Assembly (NCBI GenBank): GCA_012845835.1
Contig: JABAKD010000006.1
Coordinates: 7,424,637-7,488,636 of the forward strand
Origin: Undaria pinnatifida
Lineage: Eukaryota > Sar > Phaeophyceae > Laminariales > Alariaceae
DNA: 64,000 nt
Direction of reading: 5' to 3'
The notes under the pieces are model-generated. The model did no database searches, was not told the DNA's origin, and was given only the letters and a program-made list of their open reading frames with translations. Shown here one piece after another: positions 32,601 to 45,008 of this stretch (the first letter of the stretch is position 1; each line of letters starts with the position of its first letter). The position numbers were made by a program, and so were the translations under genes.

Positions 32601-34300
32601 CCTGTTTATCGGCGGCTCCACCCGCGCTCGTCCTAGGACGTGCGCGTTTTTTAGTGGCAACGTTGGGCCCGCGAACGACGGATCCCCACTCGCTGCCACG
32701 GTGTTGACAGCACCACTGCCCATGGGCCCAAGGGACAGTCCCGTCATGACGACAGAAGACTCGCGATCATAGTTGACCAGGATATGCCCTGAGACCCCCT
32801 GCCCCGTCCTCCCCGCAATCCTCGTGGATTGCGTGGACACGGACCACAGGTACGGCATTTCCTAGCGAGTTCTATCCTGCTCATCCAACGCCGCTTGGAG
32901 ACAGGACCCCCAGGGTATCTTCGCGCCGCTCCTTCAAACGCAACCCACGGAGACCCTCCCAGAGCCTCGGTGATTTAATACCGAGACTCCCTTTGCGATC
33001 ACGTGGACCCAGCCGGCTCTTTTCTCTAGATCAGCCAGCTGCACCCTCGCCATCGCCACGCTACAGTCCTACAGACAACCGCAACTGACCACTGCTTGGC
33101 GGCTCACTGCAGCCAGCCTACACCGAATTACCCCTTCTGAGATGTTTAACCTTTAACGGTGCCACCTTTTTGGATTCTCCTTCTACGGGTTTTTCTTATC
33201 ACCGTGTGGAGTAGTTTCCGACACAGCTTGAGACCGACATTTTGAGCGACACCACGACCCCGCGGCTCACCCCGATTCAATCAAGTATCGGCAACGACCA
33301 GCCATGGACATTAATTCTGAGACCGACAAACGCCGGAGCTCCTACTTTCTTACCTACCTGGGACAACGGTTCCGAGGCCGACAAACGCCGGAAAATATTC
33401 CCGTACCACCACCCAACGACCCTCGACATCTACCACCGCCCTCCCAGTTCGTATCTCTAGCTTCGGCAACCGTACACCCGAGACTGGCAATCCCATCCAT
33501 AGGCAGAAGCAATAACCGATTTATTCGGTTGGCAGCCACCTTTTCCCCCTACTCTGCCGCGTTGCAAACGAGTCATCCCCTTTCGGTCTCGGCATTTCTC
33601 ACCGAACCTTCCTACCACCGACCTCGTTCCGACCCTTTCCATCGCGACAGAACAACTCTGCCGCGCCCCCCCTTCAACGCGGCCGGTTTCCACGGAGCAC
33701 CTCTGTCCCGGCCCCCTCCATTACCACCGAGGCGCACCTGCCAAATCCCCCATGCCCTTCTCCATCCCGACGTGTTACCAAAGAGCCGCCTTGCTCCGGT
33801 CCCCGCCGACCATCTGGAGGAAGCAACCGCCCTCCTTCTCACGGTCTGATTAGTTCTCCTTTCGACAAACGTTGGACCCCCTACCGCCCCCTTTTCACGG
33901 CTACCCTGGCCCAAACTATCCCGCTAGCCTTTCCGTTTACCCACCAGCGTGCCCTGGTTTCCCCAACCACAACAAACCCACGGTTTATCGTTCCCGACCC
34001 AGCTCTTTACCTACCTCCCCATTAACCGAATCCTTGCCACCAACGGCCCTTCAGCTTTCCTCGAGGGCACAACCACGGACGACCCCGACTGATTCAGTTT
34101 CCGTTGCCAGTGAACACCGAATAGTCCCCCTCCAACCCAACGGTCGCGAATCCCCATCCGACACCAATACCGCCACCAACAACCCTGTATGTTCACCACC
34201 TGAACCTAGGCAACCCCTACCCGTCCCTGAAGGCACCTCTGTAACGCCATTGTCGCCATCCCCCCTACCCTAACATTCCTATAGGTTTACCATCTGAATC
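29627..34300 (+). other. Leader part of the large LTR element, no recognisable gene
   Basis: Largely C/A-rich low-constraint sequence after 30.3 kb. Open frames such as 31327-31968 and 33304-33849 are Pro/Thr/Ser-rich, overlap frames on the other strand and show no domain. Short GTACC and CCACCACC runs recur. No RNA gene was seen. Confidence 0.45.
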
Positions 34301-34309
34301 TGTGGTTTT

Positions 34310-34830
34310 GTTCCTTTCCGGTTATGACCTCTCCAAGCCGGGCATCGGCTTAGGTGGGCTCGTTCCCCCGTCCCTCCCAACCCATCACCACATCGCACCG
34401 CTCCCATTTTTTGAGTCGGAGGTAATTGTTTTCCGGGCATACGCGTTTCAAACCGACTATCGGTTTGGGTGGGCTCGCTACCTCTACTCTACGACCCACT
34501 TCTACCATTCCACTGCCCTCTTTTTCCGAGTTTGTTATATTGTTTTTCTCGGGCTCTTGAACCTCCCGAGCCTGGTACGTATGAGACGTTTTAAGCCAGA
34601 AATCGGGCCCTTCCACGGCCTCTTCGCTGCCCACGTCGAAATATGTGAGCATTCCATCCCGGGTATCGTTTTGGGTGGGCAAGTTCCCCCTCCTTTTCGA
34701 CCCACCATCACCATCCGCCCCCATCCACCGGCGACGCGCAAACCTTGCACCTCTCCTGCTAGGCATTGAGTTGGGTGGGCTCAAACCCCCTCCCTCCTAC
34801 CCCATGCACCACCACGTTTCGCTGGAAATA
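34310..34830 (+). repeat. Tandem array, about four imperfect units
   Basis: Units share GGNATCGNTTTGGGTGGGCTCG, a run of C/T, then CCCATCACCAC or similar. Copies start near 34340, 34460, 34665 and 34765, with spacing of 100-200 bp and strong divergence. Confidence 0.6.
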
Positions 34831-35179
34831 CTTTCGGCAACTCACCGTTGCGGACCATACCAAAACTCCGTCGACCCCTTCTCCGCCCCAAAACCTCCGT
34901 CGGGTCCATTTCGGCCCATGACATCACCTCCGGTTCGCGAGCCAGCTCCGAGAAAGGCGCCGAGGACGCTGGCGCTCCTCCCGGATCGGCTTTCAGGCCA
35001 TCCTTGGTTCTCCCCAGCGCTTACCATTGGCGCATCCCTTTGAGGCTCTCCTCATCCTTCGTCGGACCATTGTTTTCCCAGAGCCGTCATCGCTTCACAG
35101 CTGCCCCTGAAAACTGTGGACAGCCCTTCCGACTACGGGTTTTCTCGCCAGTACCTGTGGCTACACTTCCAAGATCATC

Positions 35180-35525
35180 GAACCCCCCCACTGCCGCGCG
35201 AGCTTCGCGACCAGAGCTCCACCCTCACCGGAGTTCCACCTTTCACCAGAGCTTTGTCGTCACCTGAGCGTTGCGACTAGAGCTCCATCATCACCAGAGC
35301 TTTGTCGTCGCCTGAGTTTCGTAACCAGAGCTTCGTCGTCACCCGAGCTTCAAGACCAGAGATCCACCTTTTTCAGAGCTCCATCTTCGACAAAGCTTCG
35401 TCGTCACCTGCGCTTCGCGAACACAGCTCCTCCTGCACGGAGATTCGTCGTCACCTGTCGTCACCTGAGCTTCGCGATCAGAGCTCCACCTTCGTCGGAG
35501 CTCCACCTTTCACCTGAGCTCCACC
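35180..35525 (+). repeat. Short-unit tandem array (GAGCTCCACC...)
   Basis: Roughly eight units of 35-50 bp built from CAGAGCTCCACC, TTCACCAGAGCTTTGTCGTC and ACCTGAGCTTCGCGACC variants. Confidence 0.75.
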
Positions 35526-35549
35526 TGCGTCTTCCGCGACTACTTCATT

Positions 35550-36440
35550 CGATGCATTTCCCCTTCAAGCCATTACCACCGGCCCCGGCGTTGTCGCCAC
35601 CATCTACTCCGACAATCTGGGAATTATTTCACCGACCTCTGCAGCCATGCACCAATGGTCCTGCCGCTTCAAACCGCTACCAGCGGCGAGGCGCCCTCTT
35701 TCTGGCCACTACCACCAACTCCGGCGTCATCACATCGTCAGCGCCGACCAGCTGGGACATATTTCGCCGACTCCTGCAGCCACCGCGCCGGTAGGTCTGC
35801 TCCTTCAGTCCACTACTAACCGCCCTGGCGTCACCGCCATCGTCGGCAACTTCAGGCCTTCTCTACCGCCTATTCCAGCAACCACGCCGTCATCCTCCCT
35901 GAGTAAAATGCTAACTCCAACCCCACGAGAACCGCAGGCATCTCCACTGGCCCACTTTACAGGACAACTACAGCGTCAAAGATTGCGCTTACATGTACGC
36001 TGCGGAACACGCACATTCCACCGCCGCGTACGTTATCCGCCGTCTTCTTCAACCAACCATATTGAGCTCCTGCAGCCTCGTCTTCTTCCGTCACAGAGCT
36101 TCAACCGCGTCGTCCGCGAACACTCCGTCCTCACTGGTTTGTGCTCGGAGCTCTTCCACGCGTTTTACTGGGCCATCATCCGTCTCCAGCGCTCCTACCA
36201 CATCTTCCGCGAACACCACGACGTCACTGTCTCGCGATCGGAGCACTGCAGCACACCCCAGTACGACCACCAGCCGCGTTTCATGGGATTTTTCTTCAGA
36301 CCCTACACCATCCGGTTCCAAGATCAAACTACGGCGTGTCTACTGCACATCTTCGTGGAGCACCATCTACGGATCGGCGTGTCTACAACGCCACGCGACA
36401 GGGATATCTGCAGCCAGGGTATTATCGCGTTGAGTCGCAC
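35550..36440 (+). repeat. Tandem array, about 100-bp units
   Basis: Units share ACCNACTCCGGCGTCATCAC, GACCAGCTGGGA and a CTCCTGCAGCC block. A 297-codon frame spanning it (35647-36540) follows the repeat and is not called as a gene. Confidence 0.65.
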
Positions 36441-36609
36441 TTACCCTTTTGTCTTGTTGCCCCTCCCTCTAACCATGTTTCTTGAGTTTCTTCTTGAGTT
36501 TTCTTTAATGGGATTTGTTTTGTGCGCATTGGCTTTTTGATCTTCTCTTTTGGGTTTGATTTTGTTGTTCAGTTAGTTTCAACGTGCCTCTTCTTTGCCT
36601 TGACTTTTC

Positions 36610-37270
36610 GGGTTGACACACTTTTGAACAGCACGTATGTTCGCGTGCTTGTGTCGGTGTGCTACCCTGACATTTCGGGTTGTCCCACGTTTGACCAGCA
36701 CATATGTTTGCGTGCTTGCGTCGGTGTGCTACCATGGCCTTCCAGCCACTGATTTAGCTGGCTCCATTTTCGTAACCAGGCCGAAAATTTGTGATGGTTC
36801 CGTATTCCTGTTTGTGCCCGTTTAGCCTGTCCATTTTTGTAACTTGGCCCAAACCTGCCGCGTTTTCATTTCCTCTCGTCGGTTTGGCATACCCTTGTTT
36901 CGCAGTCCGCGACCCGTTGTGGTATTATTTTTGTTGGCCTTTCTCTTGCTTTTTGCACTACGTAACAAATAGGTGCATATTTGGGCATCGTATATGTCTC
37001 CAAAACCTCTGTGGTATGCACATCTTGGCTATTCTTCTGCTTTTTGCACTACGTACGTCATAGGTGCTTATTAAGGCGTCATATTTGGATTCTTACCGCT
37101 ATGGCATATATATGTCTTAGCTTTTCCTCAGCTCTTTGCACTACGTACGTCATAGGTGCTTATTGAGGCGTCGTATTTGTTCTGTTACCACTGTGGTATA
37201 CCTGGTATGTGCTCTGGCCCTTCCTCTGGTTTCTGCACTATGCACGCCGTAGGTGCTTATAGAGGCGTGT
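36610..37270 (+). repeat. Two adjacent tandem arrays (67-bp and about 95-bp units)
   Basis: Two units of 67 bp start at 36631 and 36698 (GCACRTATGTTYGCGTGCTTG). Four units of 92-97 bp follow with TTTGCACTACGTACGTCATA and GGTGCTTATTNAGGCGTC, near 36950, 37046, 37138 and 37235. Confidence 0.75.
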
Positions 37271-38555
37271 TGTCCACCTTATTTTCGTCGTATCGCCCTG
37301 CACAAGTCCCCACTCCTCGATTGGACATCCAAGTGCTTTCGCGTATGTTTTCCCCTATTTTTCGTGACTTAGCTTCAAACAGGAATGGCTTTATAGTAGG
37401 CCACATTTTTAGAGTTTCACGACGTCAACGTTTCGCTAGTATTTTCGGGTCCGTCGTTTGTTCACGACCGCCCCCTCTAGGCTTTATAGTATCAACCCCC
37501 GAAACCATGGCAGTTTCGCTTGATCCTTATTATCCTGAACTTCGCTTGCACGCTGTGCATGCGCCCCGCTAACATTTTTAGAGTTGTACGTGATTTGCCC
37601 CGTCCCTCTGTCCGGCTTACGGTATCAGCCCGCGACATCGTTATAGCTTCGTGTGATTCCTTCTTAGCCGAGATATCGTTTGCATCATGTGCGTGCTCGT
37701 TCGCCGAGTTTCTGAGCCCTCCGTTGTGTTAATACCCCGTTTTCACTGCTCTTACGAGATGAGTTGAAAGTATTACCGTGTTAGCTTGTTTTTCTATCTT
37801 GGTTATTCCTCCCCCTGCACTATGTGCCGGATGGAACGTACACCCCCTCCCCTCTGCAGTGCGTGCATTTTCGGAACGTATTTCCTCCCGACTCTAGCGT
37901 TCGTGCTTTTTCGGAACCTATACCTTCCGCTTTCGCGTCTATGCAACGCGGGTATTATTTTTTTTTTCTTGTTATTTCTGGACACGCTTGCTCCTTAGTG
38001 GTTGTCGCTGTGCGCACGAAATGACCGACTGTAGTAGCGTTCTCTCCTTTCTCCTGGGAGAATTTGTTCGTGAAGGCTTAGTGCGCGTATTAGCTTTAGA
38101 CCATACTGTCCCAGTACAATTCTACCTGGTAGGCTCCAATATAGTCAGTGGTATCGCCTCGCGGCTCCCCAAAGTACCCCCTTAAAGTCTGAGTATCATT
38201 GAGGCCCCAATAACGTTTTAACGTAGTAGTATGTCTTCTGTCTTCTTTGGTGCATTCAAAGCATGGCACCTGTTTGTTTTTCGGTGGTGTTCATGGGCAC
38301 CTTGATCTTGACCTTGTGCCCACGTTGTTCCACTTTTCTACATTACGACGAGTGTTCGCCTTTGTGGTTTTGATTCCGCCTTCTACCGCCGATGTAGTCT
38401 GCCCACGTTTCGTGCATACCGACGAACCATGGCGTTTCCGAACCATGTCGTGGTTTTCCATCGTCTCAATTTCACCTCGCCTTATGCGATTGGTGACAAC
38501 TTAGATGCTCCCCGCGTTATTTTTCTTCGTTTTTCTGCGAAGCATTTCCTCCTTT
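37271..38555 (+). other. Interior of the large LTR element, unassigned
   Basis: T/C-rich sequence without a clear period or coding signature. Confidence 0.4.
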
Positions 38556-39260
38556 CTTGTTGTTGTTGGACTTTCCTTGCCCCATGGCATACTTCCCTTT
38601 AGTTGTTGGACCTTTCTTGCTTCTTGGCGTACTTCTTCCCACGACTGACGTCGCTGCACTTTAGCCCCAGCCACTTGGCATCACGGCATTCCATCTATTG
38701 CTACTGTATATGGTCCCATATTGTCGACCACTGGCTTGACATTAAGAGCCCCCCTTAGGTGCGGTCCCGTGCTGACTCTCCAGCCCATCTGTCGGTTCTC
38801 TTTGGCCTATACCTTTTTGTTTGGTCATACCTGCCCCCAAGAGCCCCTTGCTGTCGGGCTCCGTTCTTGCTTTGTGGCCAGCGGATCTATTCCCCTGGAC
38901 CATTATTTCTTACCTTTTTCTCTCGGCACCGCTGCTCCTACGGTCCAACGACACTGACCCCCGTCCTGGCTTTGCAGCTAACAGGTCTTGTTTCTTTCGA
39001 CCACTTTTTCTTGTTTTGGTTCGGCACACCCGCCCATGGGGTTTAACTACACCGGCCTTAGTCATGGCTTTACAACCCGTCCTGACTGTGCAGTCCACAA
39101 ACCGTCCTCTCGTGGCCCCCGTTTTTATCTTGCCTTGTTGGCGTACCTATCGCATCGGTCCCACGTTTTGACTCCAGTTTGTCTTCGCAGCCCATATAGG
39201 TCGTTTCCTGTTGACCCCCTTTCGTGTTGTTTTTTCGGCAAAATCGCTTTCGGAGGAATG
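38556..39260 (+). repeat. Tandem arrays near the 3' end of the large element
   Basis: A 40-bp unit with GTTGTTGGACYTTYCTTGC is duplicated at 38563-38640. Then four or five diverged units of about 115-130 bp share CGACCACTNTTTCTTG-like and CCGTNCTGNCTTTGCAG-like blocks. Confidence 0.55.
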
Positions 39261-39299
39261 CCTTCGCTAAGTACCTAATCTTGTAAGGGTACTCCACTG

Positions 39300-40230
39300 T
39301 TGCCCCCCGGTTCAGCTTCCCGGCGTATCACACACGCTCCCAGTACCACCATTTTGGTGTGTTGTCTGTGTCACTGTTTAGGTGTTGTCGTCCTCTGCGT
39401 TTTAGCGATTTGTTTTGGTTGCCTCGGTTTCCCGTTCTGCAGTTCGACCAAGGGCCTTATGCTAGCCTCCTAGGTCCCACATTATGGCCCCTGTGCTTCC
39501 GTTACACCTCAGCGTACTGTTCTTTTTAGTTTTGCATTTGGAGCCATGGGCCCACGTCAGCCTTCCAGGTCCAACCTTGCGGGCCCTGACATTATTTTAG
39601 GCAGTGTTCTTTGTTTTCTCTCGTTTCAGGCTCTTTCTCTTCTGCCTTTCGACCAATGGCCCGACGCTTGCGTACTTCTTCGCTTTTTGGTTGTTTCTCT
39701 TTCACCGTCCAACCGATGGCCCCACGTCAGCTGTCCGTGTCCAACGTAGCGGACTCTGACGTTCTTTAGGCAGTGCTTCTTGATTTCTATATGTCTTCCG
39801 GCAAATGGACCGACCGCCCGCCCCTTCGGCACTACGCTTCAGGCCGTAAACTCGTCTGGCCTTTACAGCGTGACATGTGTTCCCTTCTTTTCTTCTGACT
39901 CGGTTTCTGCGTCTACACCTTCCTCTTTGGCCCCCTTCGCATCCTTGCGTTCAGTGGCCGCGCCCTTCGTGTTCGTAGGCCGATTGCTACTGGTATACCG
40001 TAGGTACATACCCTTGTCGAGCTCTCACGGTTGTGAGCTCCCTCATAGGGTTGTATATCATGCGATGAGGCATTTAAGCCTCATCATCACGAGGTGTGGG
40101 GGGATCTATAGCCTCATTTTCGTTTGTTTCGAATAGCCGCATCTTCGATGCCCTTTCCAATTCTGGATGTTTTGTTGACATCCCTTGATGGGCAGGTGGT
40201 CTGCATCTACGACTATTTAGGGTGGGCTAA
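39300..40230 (+). repeat. 3'-terminal internal block, shared with 11245-12197
   Basis: Collinear with 11245-12197 over about 930 bp, and itself made of imperfect units (CCGACCAATGGCC, AGGTCCAACNTTGCGG, TTTTAGGCAGTGTTC). It ends in AGGGTGGGCTAA immediately before the 3' LTR and would contain the polypurine tract. Confidence 0.75.
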
Positions 40231-40482
40231 TGTAATAGTCTAGAGTGTCAGTATAGCTGGCAATAGATTCGGTAAGATAGCCCGCAGATTCATGGTCCAT
40301 TGGACCGCAAGAAGGTTCCCTTAAATGGAATATTCTTATTGGAGCGGATGACCCGTAGAATCTAGCTAGCTTATACCACAAGAGAGTTCTCGGTAATGGA
40401 ACGTTCCTCTGGACAAGATAGAAAAAAGTAAGCGCGTTAGGCGCTCATGGGAATATAGAACATCCAGGAGAACGCTCCTTGT
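40231..40482 (+). repeat. 3' LTR candidate of the 11-kb element
   Basis: Starts TGTAATAG (with a TCT insertion relative to the 5' copy) and matches 29377-29623 to CTCCTTGT, after which similarity stops. The TATA-like box of the 5' copy is AATATAGAA here. Confidence 0.7.
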
Positions 40483-41569
40483 ACGTTCCATAGGTAAAGG
40501 TCTAGAAGAGAGCACAGCAGCAATGCTGGGGTGAAACGAACTCTGTGAGCTTTACCCCACCCTCGTGCTCCCACCCCCCCTCCTCCTCCTCCTCCTTCTC
40601 TTTTCCTGTCTCCTCGAGCTTCTCATAGCTCAATGCCAATGATGAGAAATCTATAAAGAAGAACCGGTGCTGTCTCCAAGCGAAGCTGATATCCCTGAGT
40701 CCCTTCCCTCTCACCTTCCGGCACCACGACTCTTCTACAATGTGCATCCGCATTACCTGTCATCTGTGATCCCACGCGCTTGTGAGACTCAACGACTTGA
40801 TTTTGTTGGGAGTTTCAAGTCTCGGATCAATCTGACGGATGTATTGCAAAACGGAGGCAGGAAAGGTTGAGCTGGATACTACGAACCTCCAGGTAGCAAG
40901 GTAAGCCGGAACCAAGATAGCTCGCCCAGCTACCGTATCAGGTTCATTGCAGGATGAATGTCCATTATTACTATTAATTAGGTTTCGACTCGTGAAAAAC
41001 TTACTACAGCGGGCGACCGGTGTATTACGCAGCTTGCAAAGATTAGTATCTACCCTAGTTTTGTCGAACTCACACCTGACGTTGTTAGAATCATTGCATA
41101 TAATATGCATGCGATAATACTTTCAGTTGGCTTTGAGCCGGTACACAAAGAATACAAATATGAGGATCAGCTAATGTGCACACACCAAGGCTCGAGCCCA
41201 AAGGGAAGAAAAAAAAGAACAAACTTGAAGAAACGAGTGAATACCGAGACTCGCGGCGAACGATTAACGATCGTCCGGGGCTACGCTTCATGCTACTATT
41301 TATTGTGCGATTACAACTGGGACAACATTTTGTGTTATTATACGTACGACTACGCACTTGGCATTACGCAACATAAATTTAGCAAAAACACGATTTTGCA
41401 GGACCCGTAACGAAACGCAGCTAGAACGGCCAAGGCCACCCCCGGCAGAGTCGGGAGGGGCGAACAAGATGAGGCACGTCCAGGAAACCGCGTGCCGAGA
41501 AGTGGACCTCAGCTCGTGTTATCTCGAAGACGGATCAAAACCTGGTCTAAATCGGGCCTCTCGATCGCT
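40483..41569. other. Unassigned flank
   Basis: Contains a (CCT)n patch at 40572-40604. The block near 41170-41235 (CACACCAAGGCTCGAGCCCA) recurs diverged at 41905-41960. No gene recognised. Confidence 0.4.
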
Positions 41570-42232
41570 GAGACAACAGGGCCTACGCATTTATACATGT
41601 AGTTGCAACGACAGCAAGCAGCTGTAGCGGCAATCCAACAACAAACGCAAACCGTTTAAGTACAGTATACATACATATAGTAACAGCAGCAGAAACGCCG
41701 TGCAACTCGTAAGTACGTATATAGTCAACAACACATAGCATGCTGCAGCAGCGAGCGGCAGAACCAGCAGTACGACAAACAGCAAGCAATATGCAGTGTA
41801 GCATGTATAAATCATAATATTTTTACATTCCCTTGGGCCGGAATCCGGTACGTATAGAAATAAAAGGGAATCAAAACTAAAATTAACAAAAAGACGTGAT
41901 GGAATGTCGGATACACATCGAGGCTCGAACACAAACGTGAGAAAAACACACACACTTGAAAAAAAAGAGCAAACAGCAGCAGCGGCAGCCCAACGACAAA
42001 CGGCCGGACGTGTAGAAATATCATGCAGCATACACACATGCAGTAACAGCAGCAGCAACGCCGCACAACGTAGAACTCGTATGCGCGTGTAAATTCAACA
42101 ATGACATTCAGAAGCAGCGGCAGCACCAGCAGCACGACAAACAGCAATCAGTAACCAGTGTAATATAGACATAAAAAATACTATATCCACTTTGGGCCGG
42201 TACCCGGTACGTATATCAATAGATATAAACTC
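41570..42232. repeat. Diverged tandem duplication, CAG-rich
   Basis: 41570-41850 and about 41960-42215 share AGTAACAGCAGCAGMAACGCC, GCACGACAAACAGCAA and GGGCCGGNANCCGGTACGTA in the same order, about 370 bp apart. Cys/Leu/Val-rich minus-strand frames are artefacts of CAG triplets. Confidence 0.7.
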
Positions 42233-43274
42233 TTCTGGCGCGGTCGGTTGCTAGCCGAGCCCTTCTCCCGACTTTGCGCTAGCCAGCGACCGTGAGTGGC
42301 CAGCACCAGGGACTTTTCGTGGAAACCGCTGTTGGCTTCTAGCTTTTGGGGCGTAGCTTTCAGGACTGCCAGTTTGTTAGACCACGGTGGAGTGGTCACG
42401 TCAGTTTAATGCACCAACTAGTAGTTAGGCTAGATCGTCAGCAGCATTTTTTGTCATGTCATCAGGAGGTGGAAAGCTGTTGTTGTTGCTCTGGTCTGCG
42501 TGCGTGCTGCCGCTGTTGTTGCTACTACGGCTGCTCTGCTGCTACACGACTGTCTGTAGCTGACCGCTGCTTGGCTCTAGCTGCCCACTGCTTGGCTGTG
42601 GTGCTCGGTGTGCGGGTGTGTTTACTCTGTGTTCCGCGTTTAATGAGATACCTGTACCAGGCAGGTACGTACCGATAAAGCAAACCTCGACTTTCAAACA
42701 ACGCCAGACAACATCGCCTACTACAGAGAGGTTTAGTCGTGTCAAGTGATACTACCGGCATTACACGGAGCAATGACACGTTGCCAACCATGTATGGCTG
42801 CGAAGAACGTATACACGCCTCCAAGCCAAAACCTGAACTACACGTTTAGCACAAAGCTAGACAGCGCCATGACAGGAAGATAAGAACAGCATGGCAGAAG
42901 TGAGAAAAGTCCTGCTCTGCTCTACTCGACTCTGCCTGTGTGCTGCTACTGCTGTTGCTACTGCTGCTCTGCTGCTGTACGTTGGGTCTGACAGATGCTT
43001 TGGTGCGGTGCGTGTGTGTGTTTTGTGTGACAGACAGCACCACATACATGTTATAATAGTGCCGGCATGTGCCAGCCCAACAGACCGGCACTATTCAAGA
43101 CACCACAACTAGCGATGGTAGGACTAACATATATAATTTGTATAGTTGGCCGGTTTGCGTGCCAGTGATGTTCAGTACACCGGGACTATACTGGAATAGG
43201 GGTCCATATATAGCTACCCACTACATAGAGTTCCAGTCGTGCCAAGTGATTATTCTACCCGCAAATAATATCTG
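42233..43274. repeat. CTG/GTG-rich duplicated sequence
   Basis: Blocks CTGCTACTGCTGTTGCTACT, GTGCGTGTGTGTTTTGTGTG and TAGAGTTCCAGTCGTGCCAAGTGAT occur as diverged copies near 42480-42750, 42915-43250 and 43480-43570. An 11-bp inverted repeat (AATAGTGCCGG/CCGGCACTATT) lies at 43053-43096. No gene recognised. Confidence 0.55.
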
Positions 43275-43400
43275 TATACTGGTAAAAAATGGAAATACAC
43301 TCCAGCTGTGATCGAAGACTCGTCGAAACTCATATTAGCAAGCTGCGTGTGATACTCCGATCGCGCATATTACTGGGGTTGTGTCCTCATATGTGAAGCA
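43275..43400 (-). repeat. R1 dispersed repeat, partial copy
   Basis: GGAAATACACTCCAGCTGTG, ATCGAAGACTCGTCGAAACTC, GATACTCCGATCGCGC and TGTGTCCTCAT, then the copy is truncated. Confidence 0.8.
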
Positions 43401-43914
43401 ATGAATGGCTGGCATTATTCCACCGGCTCTATACCCGTTATTCGCCAGCAAGAAATGAATGACAGCGAGAACTGATTATTTGCTGCTGCTGTGCGTGTGT
43501 GTTTTGCCGGCATTTTATTATATCAAAGAGCACAGAACAGCAGTGGCACTATACTCAACCGGTACTATTGGGAGTCCCCCACTCACTGTAATGTAAGATA
43601 CGCCGTATACTGCTTATTAGTGTGTGATTGTGCAGATTGGTGCGTTGTGCTACTATTACTACTATTAATAGGAATACTTGAGTACCCAACTGCCCCTCGC
43701 GTATATATATAGTCTATATGTTTTCGCCCTCTTTATCTTGCGTCACCCTCTTTTGGTTTGGTTTTTTTTATCTTATCGTCTGCTTTTGTACCGTTTCCTT
43801 CTACGCTGTTATGTGGTTTAAGGTTCTACGCTTACTGTTTATTCTCTGCCTAGCATTCCCCTCCTTGTATTTCACCTCCGAAAAGCATTTTTTCCAAGGT
43901 TGGGCTCTGTAGGG
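43401..43914. other. Unassigned sequence
   Basis: No gene recognised; a GCTGCTGCTGTGCGTGTGTG block relates it to the preceding region. Confidence 0.35.
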
Positions 43915-44305
43915 TACGCACAAACCATACCCGGGGTAGGTACCCCGGGTATTACCCTACAAATAACTTCTGTGAGTTATGTAGCGCATCCGCACCCGTA
44001 TCCGGAACTTTTGGAAGTTCTGTATGACATTCATACCCGTACCCGAAACTTCTGGAACTTCTGTACGCCAGTGCCACAAATACCCGGGGTACGGGTATAC
44101 CATTTTTATAACGTATGTGAGTTCTGTACACCCGTACCACAATACCCGGAACTTCTGTAACACTTCCGTACCGTACCCGGAATTTCTGTAAGTTCTGTAA
44201 GATCCCTATACCCTAACCAGGAAATTCTGTGAGTTCTGGAAGACTGTGGCACAAACAATACCCGGGGTATGGGTATACCTTTGTAACAATACCCGGGGAG
44301 TCCAC
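43915..44305 (+). repeat. Minisatellite based on ACCCGGAACTTCTGTAAGTT
   Basis: Repeated variants of ACCCGGAACTTCTG, AAGTTCTGTA and TACCCGGGGTAYGGGTATAC at about 40-60-bp intervals. The palindrome TACCCCGGGTA recurs. A second locus of the same repeat lies at 48740-48960. Confidence 0.8.
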
Positions 44306-45008
44306 ATGCATTACTTCAGATTTAACAGCCCAAAGAGTGTATTATGCGTTCTACTATGATGTCATATCTTGTCAGTGAACAAACCGAACACCGAACGTAC
44401 AGCAGTAGCAGTACATATATATATAAAATCATTCCTTGAATATCGAGTCATTCCTTGGTGTCATGGACTTTGGTCAGGAGTTTTTTGTCTCGGCCTAAGT
44501 ATGCGATTCGCGGAATTGGAATTCTCGGTCGAATATGGCTTGGTTCGAGCGCCGCCTTCGGGGGGCGGCTCCAACGCCCCTCGCCCTGCCGTGTCCGTTC
44601 CGCACATCGACGTGAACGCGGACGGGTACCGAGCGAGATGAGCAAGTGTCGAGGAGGAATTTCGGAAAAATTGTTGAATCTTAATGGCTGGAACGCCTGA
44701 ATGATTTACAAAATTGGCATCATTTCCAAACGGTACGTGATAATGTTTGGAATTTTGCGGTGGCATGCTCTCGAGCGTTAGATTATTTGCTGTACTTTTT
44801 TACTAGTAGTTCGTTTGGTTTCTTGCTCGGCATTTTATTGCTTTTGTTTCTGCTCGTTTTGCCAGCTGGAAATTCAATTTTTTAGTGTGGGTTCACCTAA
44901 AACGTGACACAACTTACCGACGATATCCAACAACTTCGTGACACAAATTACCGACGGCAAGACGTTTCGTGACAAAATAACTCCCAAATCATGATGCTTT
45001 TACGTAAC
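44306..45008. other. Unassigned sequence
   Basis: A hairpin-like GAGCGCCGCC...GGGCGGCTC sits near 44547-44570. A (TA)5 with TATAAAA at 44416-44428 resembles a TATA region, but no convincing downstream frame follows. Confidence 0.35.

Larger units (their letters stand above)
29377..40482 (+). mobile_element. Large non-autonomous LTR (LARD-like) element filled with minisatellite arrays
   Basis: Two direct repeats of about 250 bp bracket 10.6 kb with no gag or pol domain in any frame. The 3' repeat is preceded immediately by AGGGTGGGCTAA (40219-40230), the same motif found before the LTR at 52816 (minus strand). The interior is pyrimidine-rich on the plus strand and consists of successive tandem arrays with different units. 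Its last 950 bp match 11245-12197. No exact target duplication is visible (ATGT before the left LTR, ACGT after the right repeat). Two independently inserted solo LTRs are an alternative. Confidence 0.6.

Noticed and set aside
35647-36540. 297-codon plus-strand frame
   Set aside because: It runs through a tandem array, overlaps frames in other phases, and has no domain.
29373-40486. Exact target duplication for the 11-kb element
   Set aside because: ATGT before and ACGT after differ at one of four positions, and the right LTR edge is uncertain.
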